A DNA stretch of 64,000 nucleotides. Source: Telluria aromaticivorans. Its GTDB lineage: Bacteria; Pseudomonadota; Gammaproteobacteria; Burkholderiales; Burkholderiaceae_D. The stretch covers positions 620,001 to 684,000 of the forward strand of contig NZ_JABAIV010000001.1 in NCBI RefSeq assembly GCF_013003915.1, in the 5' to 3' direction. The position numbers and the translations under genes are program-made. The notes under the pieces were generated by a model. That model ran no database searches. It saw only the letters and a program-made list of their open reading frames with translations, and was not told where the DNA came from. Below, one piece after another: positions 43,327-52,285 of this stretch; position 1 is the stretch's first letter, and each line of letters starts with the position of its first letter.

Positions 43327-46308
43327 ATGATAACGCTCTCGACCATGCTCCGCCTGCTGCCTGCACTGGCGTTCGCAACGGTGTTCCTGTGGAGTCCAGC
43401 GGCTGCACGCGGCCTGAGCGACTACCAGCGCACGGTCTGGACCCAGCAGCACGGTGCGCCCACCGATATCACAGGGATGGTGCAGACCACGGACGGCTGG
43501 CTCTGGGTGGGCAGCGTCGATGGCCTTGTCCGGTTTGACGGCGTGAGCTTCGAAGCCTACACGCCCCCTGGGCACCCTGAGCTCGCACACAGGCGGATCG
43601 TCGAAATGTATGCGGCGGACAATGGCGACCTGTATATCGCCTACTTCCCCATGGGGGTCGGCGTCAGACGTCGCGATGGCAGCTTCAGCTTGCTTCCACC
43701 ACAGGAGGCTCCTCAGCGTACGCCCCCGCTTTCGATGGTCGTCGACGATGACAAGGTCCTGTGGACGATCGGCGATGGCATCCGGCGTTTCGCGAACGGC
43801 CACTGGACGATTGTCGAAAGCGGTCCCGACTGGGAGAAGGATGCCTTGTACAGCATGCTGGTCGACCAGGACGGTCGGGTGTGGGCGGCCGCCCCGACCG
43901 GCGTATGGCGCCTGGACCGCCTCCTTGGCCGCTTCGAGAAGGTGTCGAAGCTCGGCGGCGGGCTGGCAATTACACCGAAAGGCGATGTCTGGCTGCTTGG
44001 GGTCCATGGTGAGCTGTCCACCCGTCTTTCCGAGGCTCCGGCAAACAGGCCGCGGCCGGCGCGTGCCGGCGCAGTCGCTTCACGCCGTGCCGGTCAGTTC
44101 GCCTCCAATGGCACGCTGTGGGCACTGGGATGCCCCGATACGGCATGCCTCGTTTACGACGTGGCAAGACACGGCCCGCAACTACGTGCGGGAAAGATTG
44201 CCGACGAGCGTGTGGCAAGCACCGAGGGGGCCGCCGGGCAAGAGAGCTTGAGTATTATCGAAGACCGCGAGGGCAATATCTGGATCCATGCCCACAACGG
44301 CTTGAACCAATTCCGGCCCAAGCGCTTCCTGGTACCGGCGCCGAAACTGGAGCTGGCCGACTTCTTCTATACGGTCGCCACCGACCGGACCGGCTGGATC
44401 TGGATCGCCGAGACAGTCAGCGGGAAGCTGTGGCGCATGGGGCCGGATGGCGTGCCTCTTGCCCAGCCGGGAACACCGGTGCACCTGGTCGCCAGCGGCC
44501 ACGACGGCACACTACTGAAAGCGGACAAGCGCCGCATCACCCGCGTAACCGGCGCTGACGTGGAAACCATCCCGCTGCCGCCGGGACCGGACGGGAAGCC
44601 GGTCGACCGTGAGCTGTGGGGCCTGCTCGACGATGGCAAGCGGATCTGGACCGCGGCCTCAGGCATCGGCGCGATTGCCTGGTCGGAGGGCAAATGGCGG
44701 TCAAGCGCCGAACTGGGGCTGCCGAACGGCATCAACCTCTCTCAAGCGGCCGGAGCGGGGCAATTGTGGCTGGCGCGCGTCAATGGCGAGCTGGTCTTTT
44801 ACGACGACGGCAGGCTCACCCGCTACGATGCCTCGAGCGTCGGAGTCGCTACCGGCATCTTCCCTGATCGGCAACTGGTGCTTGGCGGCTCGGACGGCCT
44901 GGCAGTGCTCAAGGACGGCAAGATGCAGCGCATCCGCAGCGCCGATCCCGACTCGCTGCGCGGCGTGACCGGGATCGCAGCCACCGCCAACGGCGACCGT
45001 TGGCTCAACGGAGTGGGTGGCGTCGTCCACGTGCGCGCGGCGGACTGGCAACGGGTCATCGACAGGCCCGACGAGCCGCTGCGCTACGAACTGTTCGGTG
45101 TCATCGACGGCTATCCTGGCCGCGCCGGCAACTCGCGGCGGCCCTCCACCGCCTTCAGCGCCGACGGCCGCCACGTCTGGTTTGTTGCGACCAAGGGCAT
45201 CGTCGGATTGGACAGCGCCGACTTGCGCCGGAATCCGGCGCCGCCGCGACCGGCGGTGCTGGAAGTCGGCACGGACAAGGCCCGCTTCGACGCGCCCAAA
45301 CGGCTGCAGCTGCCGCCAGGATCGCAGAGCTTCGGCGTACGCTTCACCGCGCCCTCCCTGCGGCAGCCCGAGCGCACCCGTTTCGAATTCCGCCTCGACG
45401 GCCTGGACACCGGCTGGCGAGACGCCGGCAATCGTCGCACGACGTCCTATACCAACGTCGCTCCGGGCGATTACGTGTTCCGCGTACGTGCGTTCAATGA
45501 GGACGGCATGGCAAGCCAGGAAGAAGCCGTCCTGCCCCTCACTATCGAACCCACACTGGTGCAGAGTCTGCCCTTCAGGCTGGCCATGGCGATTGCGCTC
45601 GCCGCCCTGCTCGCCCTGCTCTACCGCCTGCGCGTACGCTTCCTGACACGCCGGATCACCGATCGCGCCGAGATCAAGATGGCCGAGCGCGAACGCATCG
45701 CACGCACCTTGCACGATTCCTTCCTTCAAACCGTCTACCTGATGTTGTTGCGCCTTCGGAAATTCGAACGAAAGCTGCCCGACGACGCGGGGACGCGCGA
45801 CGAACTCCGAACGATCCTCAACGAGGCTCAGGGAGTCATCGACGAGGGCCGCGACCGGGTTCACGAGTTGCGCGTCAAGGAGACCCGGACCATCGAAGAG
45901 ATCGTGCAGGATTGTGCCGGCAGCCTGAGCACGATTCACCCCACGGTGAACTTCGTGCTTCGCAGCGAAGGCGCGCCCGGCCTCGATCCGCTGGTGCTTG
46001 AAGAAACGGGCGCAATCGTCTGCGAAGCCCTGCGCAACGCCTTCAGCCATGCGCGGGCCGGCAAGATCGCAGCCGGGATCAGTGTGCACCAGCGTGAACT
46101 GACGGTGACGGTGCAGGACGATGGCCAGGGGATTGCGCCGGAAATACTTGACGCTGGTGGCCGTGACGGCCATTGGGGCCTGGTGGGCATGCGCGAGCGC
46201 GCCGCACGCATCGGCGCGCGCCTCGATATCCACAGCCCGCCCACCGGGGGCACGACCGTCAGTCTCAGCCTGCCCCCGGCGCATACGGAGACCGGGCGCG
46301 CAGCTTGA
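43327..46308 (+). CDS. Beta-propeller (Reg_prop/Y_Y_Y) sensor histidine kinase
   Basis: This 993-residue membrane kinase has a signal/anchor (MLRLLPALAFATVFLWSP), a long periplasmic region of two-component propeller repeats (TDGWLWVGSVDGLVRFDG, REGNIWIHAHNGLNQF), a Y_Y_Y domain (FEFRLDGLDTGWRDAGN, FRVRAFNEDGM), a membrane helix near 750-770, and a HisKA_3-type dimerisation domain with His796 in ARTLHDSFLQTVYL, followed by an ATPase domain (ALRNAFSHA, DDGQG, GLVGMRERA). A start at 43294 would add 11 residues. The response regulator at 47295 is its likely partner, although wrbA lies between. Confidence 0.92.
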   Translation: MITLSTMLRLLPALAFATVFLWSPAAARGLSDYQRTVWTQQHGAPTDITGMVQTTDGWLWVGSVDGLVRFDGVSFEAYTPPGHPELAHRRIVEMYAADNGDLYIAYFPMGVGVRRRDGSFSLLPPQEAPQRTPPLSMVVDDDKVLWTIGDGIRRFANGHWTIVESGPDWEKDALYSMLVDQDGRVWAAAPTGVWRLDRLLGRFEKVSKLGGGLAITPKGDVWLLGVHGELSTRLSEAPANRPRPARAGAVASRRAGQFASNGTLWALGCPDTACLVYDVARHGPQLRAGKIADERVASTEGAAGQESLSIIEDREGNIWIHAHNGLNQFRPKRFLVPAPKLELADFFYTVATDRTGWIWIAETVSGKLWRMGPDGVPLAQPGTPVHLVASGHDGTLLKADKRRITRVTGADVETIPLPPGPDGKPVDRELWGLLDDGKRIWTAASGIGAIAWSEGKWRSSAELGLPNGINLSQAAGAGQLWLARVNGELVFYDDGRLTRYDASSVGVATGIFPDRQLVLGGSDGLAVLKDGKMQRIRSADPDSLRGVTGIAATANGDRWLNGVGGVVHVRAADWQRVIDRPDEPLRYELFGVIDGYPGRAGNSRRPSTAFSADGRHVWFVATKGIVGLDSADLRRNPAPPRPAVLEVGTDKARFDAPKRLQLPPGSQSFGVRFTAPSLRQPERTRFEFRLDGLDTGWRDAGNRRTTSYTNVAPGDYVFRVRAFNEDGMASQEEAVLPLTIEPTLVQSLPFRLAMAIALAALLALLYRLRVRFLTRRITDRAEIKMAERERIARTLHDSFLQTVYLMLLRLRKFERKLPDDAGTRDELRTILNEAQGVIDEGRDRVHELRVKETRTIEEIVQDCAGSLSTIHPTVNFVLRSEGAPGLDPLVLEETGAIVCEALRNAFSHARAGKIAAGISVHQRELTVTVQDDGQGIAPEILDAGGRDGHWGLVGMRERAARIGARLDIHSPPTGGTTVSLSLPPAHTETGRAA

Positions 46309-46448
46309 CCGACACCGGGTGCTTCCTGCTGCGCAGCACTGGGCAGCGGCGCGTTCCCTGGGTTCACATCCTTTCACACTCCTTCACTCGCCAGCGCCGG
46401 TCTGCCTCCCTAGACTGAAGCTTGTTTCACATCCTGGAGGTGGCGGAC

Positions 46449-47048
46449 ATGACGAAGGTACTGGTTCTCTATTATTCGACCTACGGTCACATCGAACAGA
46501 TGGCCCAGGCGGTCGCGGAAGGCGCCCGCCTGGCCGGCGCCAGCGTCGACATCAAGCGGGTACCCGAAACGGTGCCGGAATCGGTCGCCAGGGGCGGGCA
46601 CTTCAAGCTGGACCAGCAGGCCCCGCTTGCGACGGTCGAGGAGCTGCCGGACTACGATGCCATCGTCATCGGTGCGCCCACGCGCTACGGCCGCATGCCC
46701 TCGCAGATGGCGGCCTTCCTCGACCAGACCGGCGCGCTGTGGGCGCGGGGCGCGCTGAACGGCAAGGTGGGCGCAGCCTTCACCTCGAGCGCGACCCAGC
46801 ACGGCGGACAGGAAACGACACAGTTCTCGATCATCACCAACCTGCTGCACTTCGGGATGGTGGTCGTGGGCCTGCCCTACAGCTTCGGCGGCCAGATGAC
46901 GCTGGACGAGATCAGCGGCTGCAGTCCCTATGGCGCCAGCACCATCGCCGGGGGGCAGGGACAGCGCCAGCCGAGCAGTAACGAGCTCGAAGGCGCACGT
47001 CATCAGGGCGAGCTGGTCGCCCGGACCGCCTCTCGGCTCTCCGCCTAG
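46449..47048 (+). CDS. wrbA: NAD(P)H:quinone oxidoreductase, WrbA type
   Basis: This 199-residue flavodoxin-fold protein has the FMN phosphate site [13 protein letters not shown] at the N terminus, [12 protein letters not shown] near 80 and [13 protein letters not shown] near 115, as in WrbA. It reduces quinones by two electrons, avoiding semiquinones. The start at 46449 follows GGAGG by eight bases. It sits between a sensor kinase and its likely response regulator, and a terminator follows its stop. Confidence 0.95.
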   Translation: MTKVLVLYYSTYGHIEQMAQAVAEGARLAGASVDIKRVPETVPESVARGGHFKLDQQAPLATVEELPDYDAIVIGAPTRYGRMPSQMAAFLDQTGALWARGALNGKVGAAFTSSATQHGGQETTQFSIITNLLHFGMVVVGLPYSFGGQMTLDEISGCSPYGASTIAGGQGQRQPSSNELEGARHQGELVARTASRLSA

Positions 47049-47087
47049 GCCCGGCCGGGTTCATCGACGCCTTCCGCATCTGCGTTT

Positions 47088-47121
47088 CCTGGCCCCTCCC
47101 GCGGGAAGGGCCAGGCTTTTT
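47088..47121 (+). terminator. Terminator after wrbA
   Basis: Stem cctggcccctccc (47088-47100) with gggaagggccagg (47103-47115, one mismatch), then CTTTTTC. It separates wrbA from the response regulator transcript. Confidence 0.8.
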
Positions 47122-47294
47122 CGTTCGCCGTTCGGGCGGATTGATTTGTATGGGCATTCCTGCATAATGCCGAAAGCGCAGCCGCCGCGGTGCTGCGCCA
47201 AGCCGGCCGCACGTGCCACCTTACGCCAATCCGCTGATGCAGCAATGAACAGCCTACTTCCCTCATTCAAGCCGGACAGCGCCAGGGAGGCGCC

Positions 47295-47921
47295 ATGAGC
47301 GATGCCGCTGCGCGCATCCGGGTCCTGGTTGTCGACGACCATCCGCTCATGCGCCGTGGCATCGTCGGAGTGCTCGAGGAAGCGCCCGACATCGTCGTCG
47401 TGGCCGAGGCGGACGATGGCCTGGCGGCACAGAGTCAATACCAACAGCATCGCCCCGACGTCACCCTGATGGACCTGGCAATGCCGCGCTGCGGAGGCGT
47501 CGACGCGATCCGGGCCATCCGCCGCAGCGATCCGCAGGCCTGCATCCTGGCCCTGAGCACCTATGCCGGCGACGGCCAGGTTCAGCGCGCGCTGGAAGCA
47601 GGGGCAAGCGGCTACGTACTCAAGAGTACGCTATGTGACGGCGTGGCCGACACGGTGCGTTCGGCCTACCTGGGGCGCCGGGTCCTGTCGCCGGAGCTTG
47701 CGACGCTGCTGGAGACGTCGCGACTGGAGCAACTCACCCCGCGCGAGCGTGACGTGCTGGCGCTGGTGGCAAAGGGGCATGGCAACCGCAGCGTCGCGCA
47801 GGAACTCGGCATCGCGGAAGAAACCGTCAAAAGCTATCTCAGTAACGTGCTACAGAAGCTGCAGGCCAGCGATCGTACTCACGCAGTGGTCATCGCCTTG
47901 CGGCGCGGCATACTCGACTAA
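47295..47921 (+). CDS. LuxR/NarL-type response regulator
   Basis: This 208-residue protein has a receiver domain (VVDDHPLMRRG, phospho-acceptor Asp60 in LMDLAMP, Lys in YVLKST) and a C-terminal LuxR helix-turn-helix (LTPRERDVLALVAKG, VAQELGIAEETVKSYLSNVL). It is likely phosphorylated by the HisKA_3 kinase encoded at 43327. Possible targets are wrbA, the hydrolase at 48089 and yceI/cytochrome b561 nearby (inference from neighbourhood). The given start is preceded by AGGGAGG. Confidence 0.95.
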   Translation: MSDAAARIRVLVVDDHPLMRRGIVGVLEEAPDIVVVAEADDGLAAQSQYQQHRPDVTLMDLAMPRCGGVDAIRAIRRSDPQACILALSTYAGDGQVQRALEAGASGYVLKSTLCDGVADTVRSAYLGRRVLSPELATLLETSRLEQLTPRERDVLALVAKGHGNRSVAQELGIAEETVKSYLSNVLQKLQASDRTHAVVIALRRGILD

Positions 47922-48088
47922 GAAGCTGCGATTCGCTCCAGGCCATCAGCTGGCCTGCGCCGGGCCAGCCGCGTGCGGCGCACGTCCCGCGCACGCAGCC
48001 TTCTCATCACGGAATTTAACAAGTCGTGAGGCTATCCCGGTGCCATACTGCCTCCAGACAGTCCCCTTTCACCGAGACAGGAGAGATC

Positions 48089-48727
48089 ATGGCAACCCGT
48101 CAACTCGCGGCCGGTAGAACCGCACTCTTATTGGTCGACCCCTACAACGACTTCTTGTCCGACGGCGGAAAGTTGTGGCCACTTGTCGCACCGACCAGGA
48201 ATGCCGCCAGGCTGCACGCCAACCTCTCGGCGATCCTGTCGGCTGTTCGGGAAGCCGGCATCCCGGTAGTGATCGTTCCCCATCATCGCTACGACCACAA
48301 CGATCTCGATGGATGGCACCATATGACGCCTTACCAGGAAAGCAGCGCAAAGGCGCTGGTCTTCCAGAAGGGCGAATGGGGCGGCGAATGGCATCCCGAT
48401 TTCGCTCCCCAGCCTGGGGACGTCATCGCGAAGGAACACTGGGCCAGCAGCGGCTTCGCCAATACCGACCTCGACCTGCAACTGCGCCAGCGGGGCATCA
48501 CGCACGTGGTCATTGTCGGCCTGATCGCCAACACCTGTATCGAGGGAACCGGGCGCAATGCTTCGGAACTCGGTTACCACGTCACGCTCGTGCGCGACGC
48601 GACGGCCGCCTTCAGCGACGAGGCCCTGCATGCGGCGCACGAAATCAATGCCGCCAGCTACGCCCACCAGCTGCTCAGTACCGAGGTCCTGCTCACCCAG
48701 ATCGCCACCCTGCGAAACGACGGCTAG
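48089..48727 (+). CDS. Isochorismatase-like cysteine hydrolase
   Basis: This 212-residue protein has the family triad pattern: Asp in LLVDPYNDF (about residue 17), Lys in VIAKEHW (about 114) and Cys in LIANTCIEGTGRNA (about 150). The fold covers isochorismatases, nicotinamidases and ureidohydrolases; the substrate is open. The start at 48089 has an AGGAG site. It forms a series with the response regulator and yceI. Confidence 0.9.
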   Translation: MATRQLAAGRTALLLVDPYNDFLSDGGKLWPLVAPTRNAARLHANLSAILSAVREAGIPVVIVPHHRYDHNDLDGWHHMTPYQESSAKALVFQKGEWGGEWHPDFAPQPGDVIAKEHWASSGFANTDLDLQLRQRGITHVVIVGLIANTCIEGTGRNASELGYHVTLVRDATAAFSDEALHAAHEINAASYAHQLLSTEVLLTQIATLRNDG

Positions 48728-48876
48728 CCGGGCTGGCGATGCCATGATCGAAAATTTCGAACATACGGCGGTAAATTTTCCGTTTTTTCCGGCCCAATAA
48801 TACGTGCATACTGCGGTCCTTGCCCCAGCACCCTGTTACAGGACAGGGTCTTGACTAACGACTCCAAGGACCTATC

Positions 48877-49443
48877 ATGAAAAAAATCGCTCTTCTGCTG
48901 CTGGCCGCCGCCATTTCGGGCTCTGCCCTCGCCGCCCCTGAAACCTATGTCATCGACGGTTCCCATACCTTCCCGCGCTTCGAGTACAGCCACTTCGGCT
49001 ATTCGAACCAGATCAGCCGCTTCGACAAGACCACCGGCAAGATCGTCCTCGACCGTGCGGCCAAGAGCGGCTCGATCGACGTTACCATCGACACGACCAG
49101 CGTCAACACGGGATTCCCGGTCTTCAACGAGCACCTGCAAGCCGAAGACTTCTTCGACACCAAGAAGTATCCAACGATCACCTACAAGTCCAGCAAGCTG
49201 AATTTTGCCGGCGACAAGCTGGCCTCGGTAGACGGCACCTTGACCATCAAGGGCGCCGCCAAGCCGGTACGCCTCGAGGTCACCTCGTTTCACTGCATGC
49301 CGCACCCAATGCTCAAGAAGGACGCCTGCGGCGCCAATGCGGTTGCCAAGATCAAGCGCAGCGACTTCAACAATGGCAAGTACGCCCCCTACGTCGGCGA
49401 TGACGTGACCCTGACCATCGCTGTCGAAGCCGTCAAGCAGTAA
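48877..49443 (+). CDS. YceI family periplasmic protein
   Basis: This 188-residue protein has a signal peptide (KKIALLLLAAAISGSALA) and the YceI lipocalin-like domain (TYVIDGSHTFPRFEYSHFG, VNTGFPVFNEHLQAEDFFDT in parts, NNGKYAPYVGDDVTLTI). YceI proteins bind isoprenoid quinones or similar lipids. A cytochrome b561 gene follows 83 bp later, the usual partnership in proteobacteria. A short GC hairpin (49464-49482, cggggcc/ggccccg) separates the two genes. Confidence 0.95.
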   Translation: MKKIALLLLAAAISGSALAAPETYVIDGSHTFPRFEYSHFGYSNQISRFDKTTGKIVLDRAAKSGSIDVTIDTTSVNTGFPVFNEHLQAEDFFDTKKYPTITYKSSKLNFAGDKLASVDGTLTIKGAAKPVRLEVTSFHCMPHPMLKKDACGANAVAKIKRSDFNNGKYAPYVGDDVTLTIAVEAVKQ

Positions 49444-49526
49444 TCCGAGACCGGTCGATGTCGCGGGGCCATCCCGGCCCCGGCATCGGCGGCTCTCGCC
49501 GTCCCGACCATTTGCTCCCCACGACA

Positions 49527-50114
49527 ATGAACACGCCCGTCCACCCGACCGCCGCCCACGGCTACCACCCCCTGTCCAAGCTGCAGCACTGGGTGATGGC
49601 CCTGATCTGGATTGCAGCCTGGATCATCGGCTTCATCGCCGTGCATTTCCGCGATGCGCTGAATGCCCACCACGAGCTGACCATCCTGCACAAGGCGCTT
49701 GCCAGTACCGTGATCTTCCTGACCGTGTTTCGCATCGTGTGGCGCTGGAGGCATCCCGCACCGGCGCTGCCCGCTTCCATGTCGCCGGCGCTGCGGCGCG
49801 CAGCTCACCAGGCGCACATCGCGCTGTACGCGCTCGCGCTGGTGGCGCTGCCGCTGTCGGGCTGGATGTGGAGTTCCGTGGCCGACAAGCCGATCATGAT
49901 GCTCGGCCTGGTCAAGCTGCCGCCGCTGGTGGCGCCCGCGCCCGAATACTACGGCCTGGCCAAGATGGTCCACCAATGGCTGTCGTGGAGTATCGGCCTG
50001 CTGGTGCTGGGGCACGCCGCGGCCGCCCTGAAACATCACTTCCATGACCGTGACGGCGTACTCACGAGCATGCTGCCGGCCCGCAAAGCGGCCGGCGGAA
50101 GGGAGCAATCGTGA
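49527..50114 (+). CDS. Cytochrome b561 family protein
   Basis: This 195-residue membrane protein has four helices with His residues suited to two b haems (KLQHWVMALIWIAAW, ILHKALASTVIFL, HIALYALALVALPLSGWMWS, VHQWLSWSIGLLVLGHAAAALKHH in parts). It would pass electrons between quinol and periplasmic partners such as YceI-bound quinone (inference). The start at 49527 is the first ATG before the family-like sequence. The stop overlaps the GTG of the damaged amidotransferase gene (50111). Confidence 0.92.
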   Translation: MNTPVHPTAAHGYHPLSKLQHWVMALIWIAAWIIGFIAVHFRDALNAHHELTILHKALASTVIFLTVFRIVWRWRHPAPALPASMSPALRRAAHQAHIALYALALVALPLSGWMWSSVADKPIMMLGLVKLPPLVAPAPEYYGLAKMVHQWLSWSIGLLVLGHAAAALKHHFHDRDGVLTSMLPARKAAGGREQS

Positions 50115-50425
50115 ACAAGACCGCACTGGTCATTCTCCATGTTCACTTCGAAGACCTGGACACGCTGGCCCTGCTGCCCGGGCAGCGCGGCTACGACGTG
50201 CGCTATCTTGACCCCGCCGTCGAACCGCTGCCGGCAGCCCAGGTTTCCTGCGCGACGAACTGGCGCTGGTAGGTGCCCGCCTCGCCAGCGGACGCCCCCT
50301 GCTGGGCATCTGCCTCGGAGCGCAGCTGATTGCGCGCGCCCTTGGCGCTTGTGTATATCCGATGGACAGCAAGGAGATCGGCTTTGCCTCCCTGGACCTG
50401 ACACCTGCCGGCCGGGTCTCGCGCT
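50111..50425 (+). pseudogene. Glutamine amidotransferase (GMP-synthase-like) remnant
   Basis: The N terminus (NKTALVILHVHFEDLDTLALL, in parts) is followed at about 50245-50255 by a jump: the next family-like segment FLRDELALVGARLASGRPLLGICLGAQLIARALG is in another frame and the stretch normally between (VVVLGGPIGA type) is missing, so about 55-60 bases appear deleted. The nucleophile motif GICLGAQ survives. The C-terminal third, with the His-Glu pair, is gone: coding-like sequence stops at about 50425, exactly where an opposite-strand winged-helix gene ends. Confidence 0.75.
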
Positions 50426-50760
50426 CACCCCATGGACACCCGCTCGACCTCGCCGACGAAACTGTAACCACGCCTGGCAACGTTGGCGATATAGCGACGG
50501 CCTTCCTCGCCGTCGTCGAGCGCCCGGCGCAGGCGGATAACCTGGGCGCGCAGGTTGCTGCCGTCGACGGCCCGCGGCCAAACCGCGCGCTCCAGCTCGC
50601 GGTGGCTGAGTACCTCACCGGCGCGCTCCACCAGCAACACCAGCAGCACGCGCGCACGGCTTCCCAGCGTCACCGGGGCTCCGTCGCGGTAGAGCAGCCC
50701 ACGGCTCGTGTCGAGCCGGAAGCGGCCGAAGGCCAGCAACTGCTGTGGGTTCAGGCCCAT
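50425..50760 (-). pseudogene. Winged-helix regulator, truncated after the DNA-binding domain
   Basis: This 111-residue frame is an OmpR/CadC-type winged helix: LLAFGRFRLDTSRGLLYRDG, SRARVLLVLLVERAGEVLSH, RAQVIRLRRALDD and a wing RRYIANVARRGYSFVGEV. The stop comes right after the wing, at the junction with the amidotransferase remnant, so the effector part seems to have been lost in the same deletion. The start at 50760 has a GGGGAG site; 50775 is an alternative. It may still make a small DNA-binding protein. Compare the full 951-residue relative at 60430. Confidence 0.7.
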
Positions 50761-50791
50761 GCCGGCGCTCCCCATGGATCAAACATGGGCC

Positions 50792-51172
50792 TCATGCCAC
50801 CGCCGGCGCGGGCTCGCGGCTCGCCAGGAGCGGCATGGGCGCGAGCCGCTGCACCCGGGCAGTAAAGCAGTAGCCGCGCCCGGGAACGGTGGCGATGCAG
50901 GGCTGTTCGCCGGCGCCGTGCAGCAGGCGGCGCAAGGCGGCCACCTGGACCCTCAGGTTGACCTCTTCGACCACGGCGCCGGGCCATGCGCCCCGCATCA
51001 GGGTCTCGGGACCCAATACTTCGCCAGGCCGGCTGGCGAACAGTGCCAGCAGGTCGAACGCGCGGCCGCCGATCGCCAGCGGACGGTCGCCCTTCAGCAG
51101 CTGGCGCCGTGCGGGCGCCAGCTCGAAATCCAGGAATGCGTAGGTTTCCCGGGCGTGCATGTCGCTTGCCAT
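50792..51172 (-). CDS. Winged-helix-only transcriptional regulator
   Basis: This 126-residue protein is a second OmpR/CadC-type winged helix (FLDFELAPARRQLLKGD, GRAFDLLALFASRPGEVLG, NLRVQVAALRRLLHG, IATVPGRGYCFTARV) with about 20 more residues. A GGAGAAG site precedes the ATG. It lacks any ATPase or sensor part, so it is either a truncated regulator or a small stand-alone one. It is divergent from the LysR gene and upstream of the truncated relative. Confidence 0.75.
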   Translation of the reverse strand: MASDMHARETYAFLDFELAPARRQLLKGDRPLAIGGRAFDLLALFASRPGEVLGPETLMRGAWPGAVVEEVNLRVQVAALRRLLHGAGEQPCIATVPGRGYCFTARVQRLAPMPLLASREPAPAVA

Positions 51173-51331
51173 GATTCTTCTCCATTTGAACAGTGGCGCG
51201 TCGCCGGCCGGCGGGAAGTGCCCGCACCGACCGGGGCTCCAACATCAGCTTAGCGCACCGGCCGGACTCGCGGCAGGCTCGAAAGGGGGTAGCCGGAATC
51301 TTGGGCGGAGGCGGCGGCATGCTGCGCTAGA

Positions 51332-52285
51332 ATGGGCCGCATCATCGACATTCACGAACCCGAGTTCCGTCGGCTCGACCTCAACCTGCTGCTGGTCTTC
51401 ACCGCCCTGCTGCGCGAGCGCAGCGTGACCAAGGCGGCGCAGCGCCTCTACCTCGGCCAGCCGGCCGTCAGCGCGGCCCTGTCCAGGCTGCGCGTCTTCA
51501 CCGGCGACGAGCTGTTCGTGCGCACCCCTGCCGGCAGGGCGCCGACCGTGCGTGCGCTGGCCCTGGCCGAGTCGCTCAAGCCGATACTGGAGGGCTTGAG
51601 CGAGACCCTGTTCAGGGATCTCGTGTTCGACCCCGCGGGCAGCGAGCGTTGCTTCACCCTCGGGCTATTCGACGTCGGCGAGGTGACGCTCGCGCCTGCC
51701 CTGCTGGCCCGCATGGAACAGGCTGGGAGCGGCATGCGCGTGGCGCTGCGCCCGGCCGACCGGACCAGCGCCGCCGAACTGCTCGACAGCGGCGCGATCG
51801 AACTGGCGATCGCCGACTTCGGTGAGCATCCCGGCTGGCTGCGCCGCCAGGCGCTCTACCAGGAACACTTCGCCTGCCTGTTCGACCCGCGCCTGGTACC
51901 GGTGGCATCCCCGGTGTCGCTCGAGGATTACCCGCGCTATCCGCACCTGCTCGCCTCGTTCAGCGGCGATTCGACGGGCCTGGTGGACGAAGCGCTGGCC
52001 CGCCACGGCATGTCGCGGCGGGTGGCGCTGTCCAGCGCGCGTTTCACGACCCTGCCCTTCGTGCTGCGAACGTTTGCGTCCTTCGCGACCCTGCCGGCCG
52101 CCGCCGCCCATGCCTACGCCGCGCGCCTCGGCCTGGCCGTCAGTCCCCTGCCGTTCGAGCTGCCCTCGGTCGAGTTGTCCCAGCTCTGGCATGTGCGTCA
52201 TGACAACGACCCCGGCCACCTGTGGTTCCGCACGCTGGTCGCGGAGGCGGTGGCCGGGCTGACGGTGCTGCGCTCCCCGGGCTAG
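51332..52285 (+). CDS. LysR family transcriptional regulator
   Basis: This 317-residue protein has the LysR helix-turn-helix (DLNLLLVFTALLRERSVTKAAQRL region, quoted in parts; QPAVSAALSRLR) and a periplasmic-binding-like effector domain. SHARED-type NodD/LinR features are suggested by the RLDLNLL start and by VRTPAGRAPT. Its stop overlaps that of the convergent alpha/beta hydrolase by 4 bp. Target unknown; the adjacent hydrolase gene with an upstream palindrome is a candidate. Confidence 0.92.
   Translation: MGRIIDIHEPEFRRLDLNLLLVFTALLRERSVTKAAQRLYLGQPAVSAALSRLRVFTGDELFVRTPAGRAPTVRALALAESLKPILEGLSETLFRDLVFDPAGSERCFTLGLFDVGEVTLAPALLARMEQAGSGMRVALRPADRTSAAELLDSGAIELAIADFGEHPGWLRRQALYQEHFACLFDPRLVPVASPVSLEDYPRYPHLLASFSGDSTGLVDEALARHGMSRRVALSSARFTTLPFVLRTFASFATLPAAAAHAYAARLGLAVSPLPFELPSVELSQLWHVRHDNDPGHLWFRTLVAEAVAGLTVLRSPG

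Noticed and set aside
43140..43346. A 68-codon minus-strand frame near the tRNA fragment
   Set aside because: No ribosome site, no family, and it overlaps the sensor kinase start.
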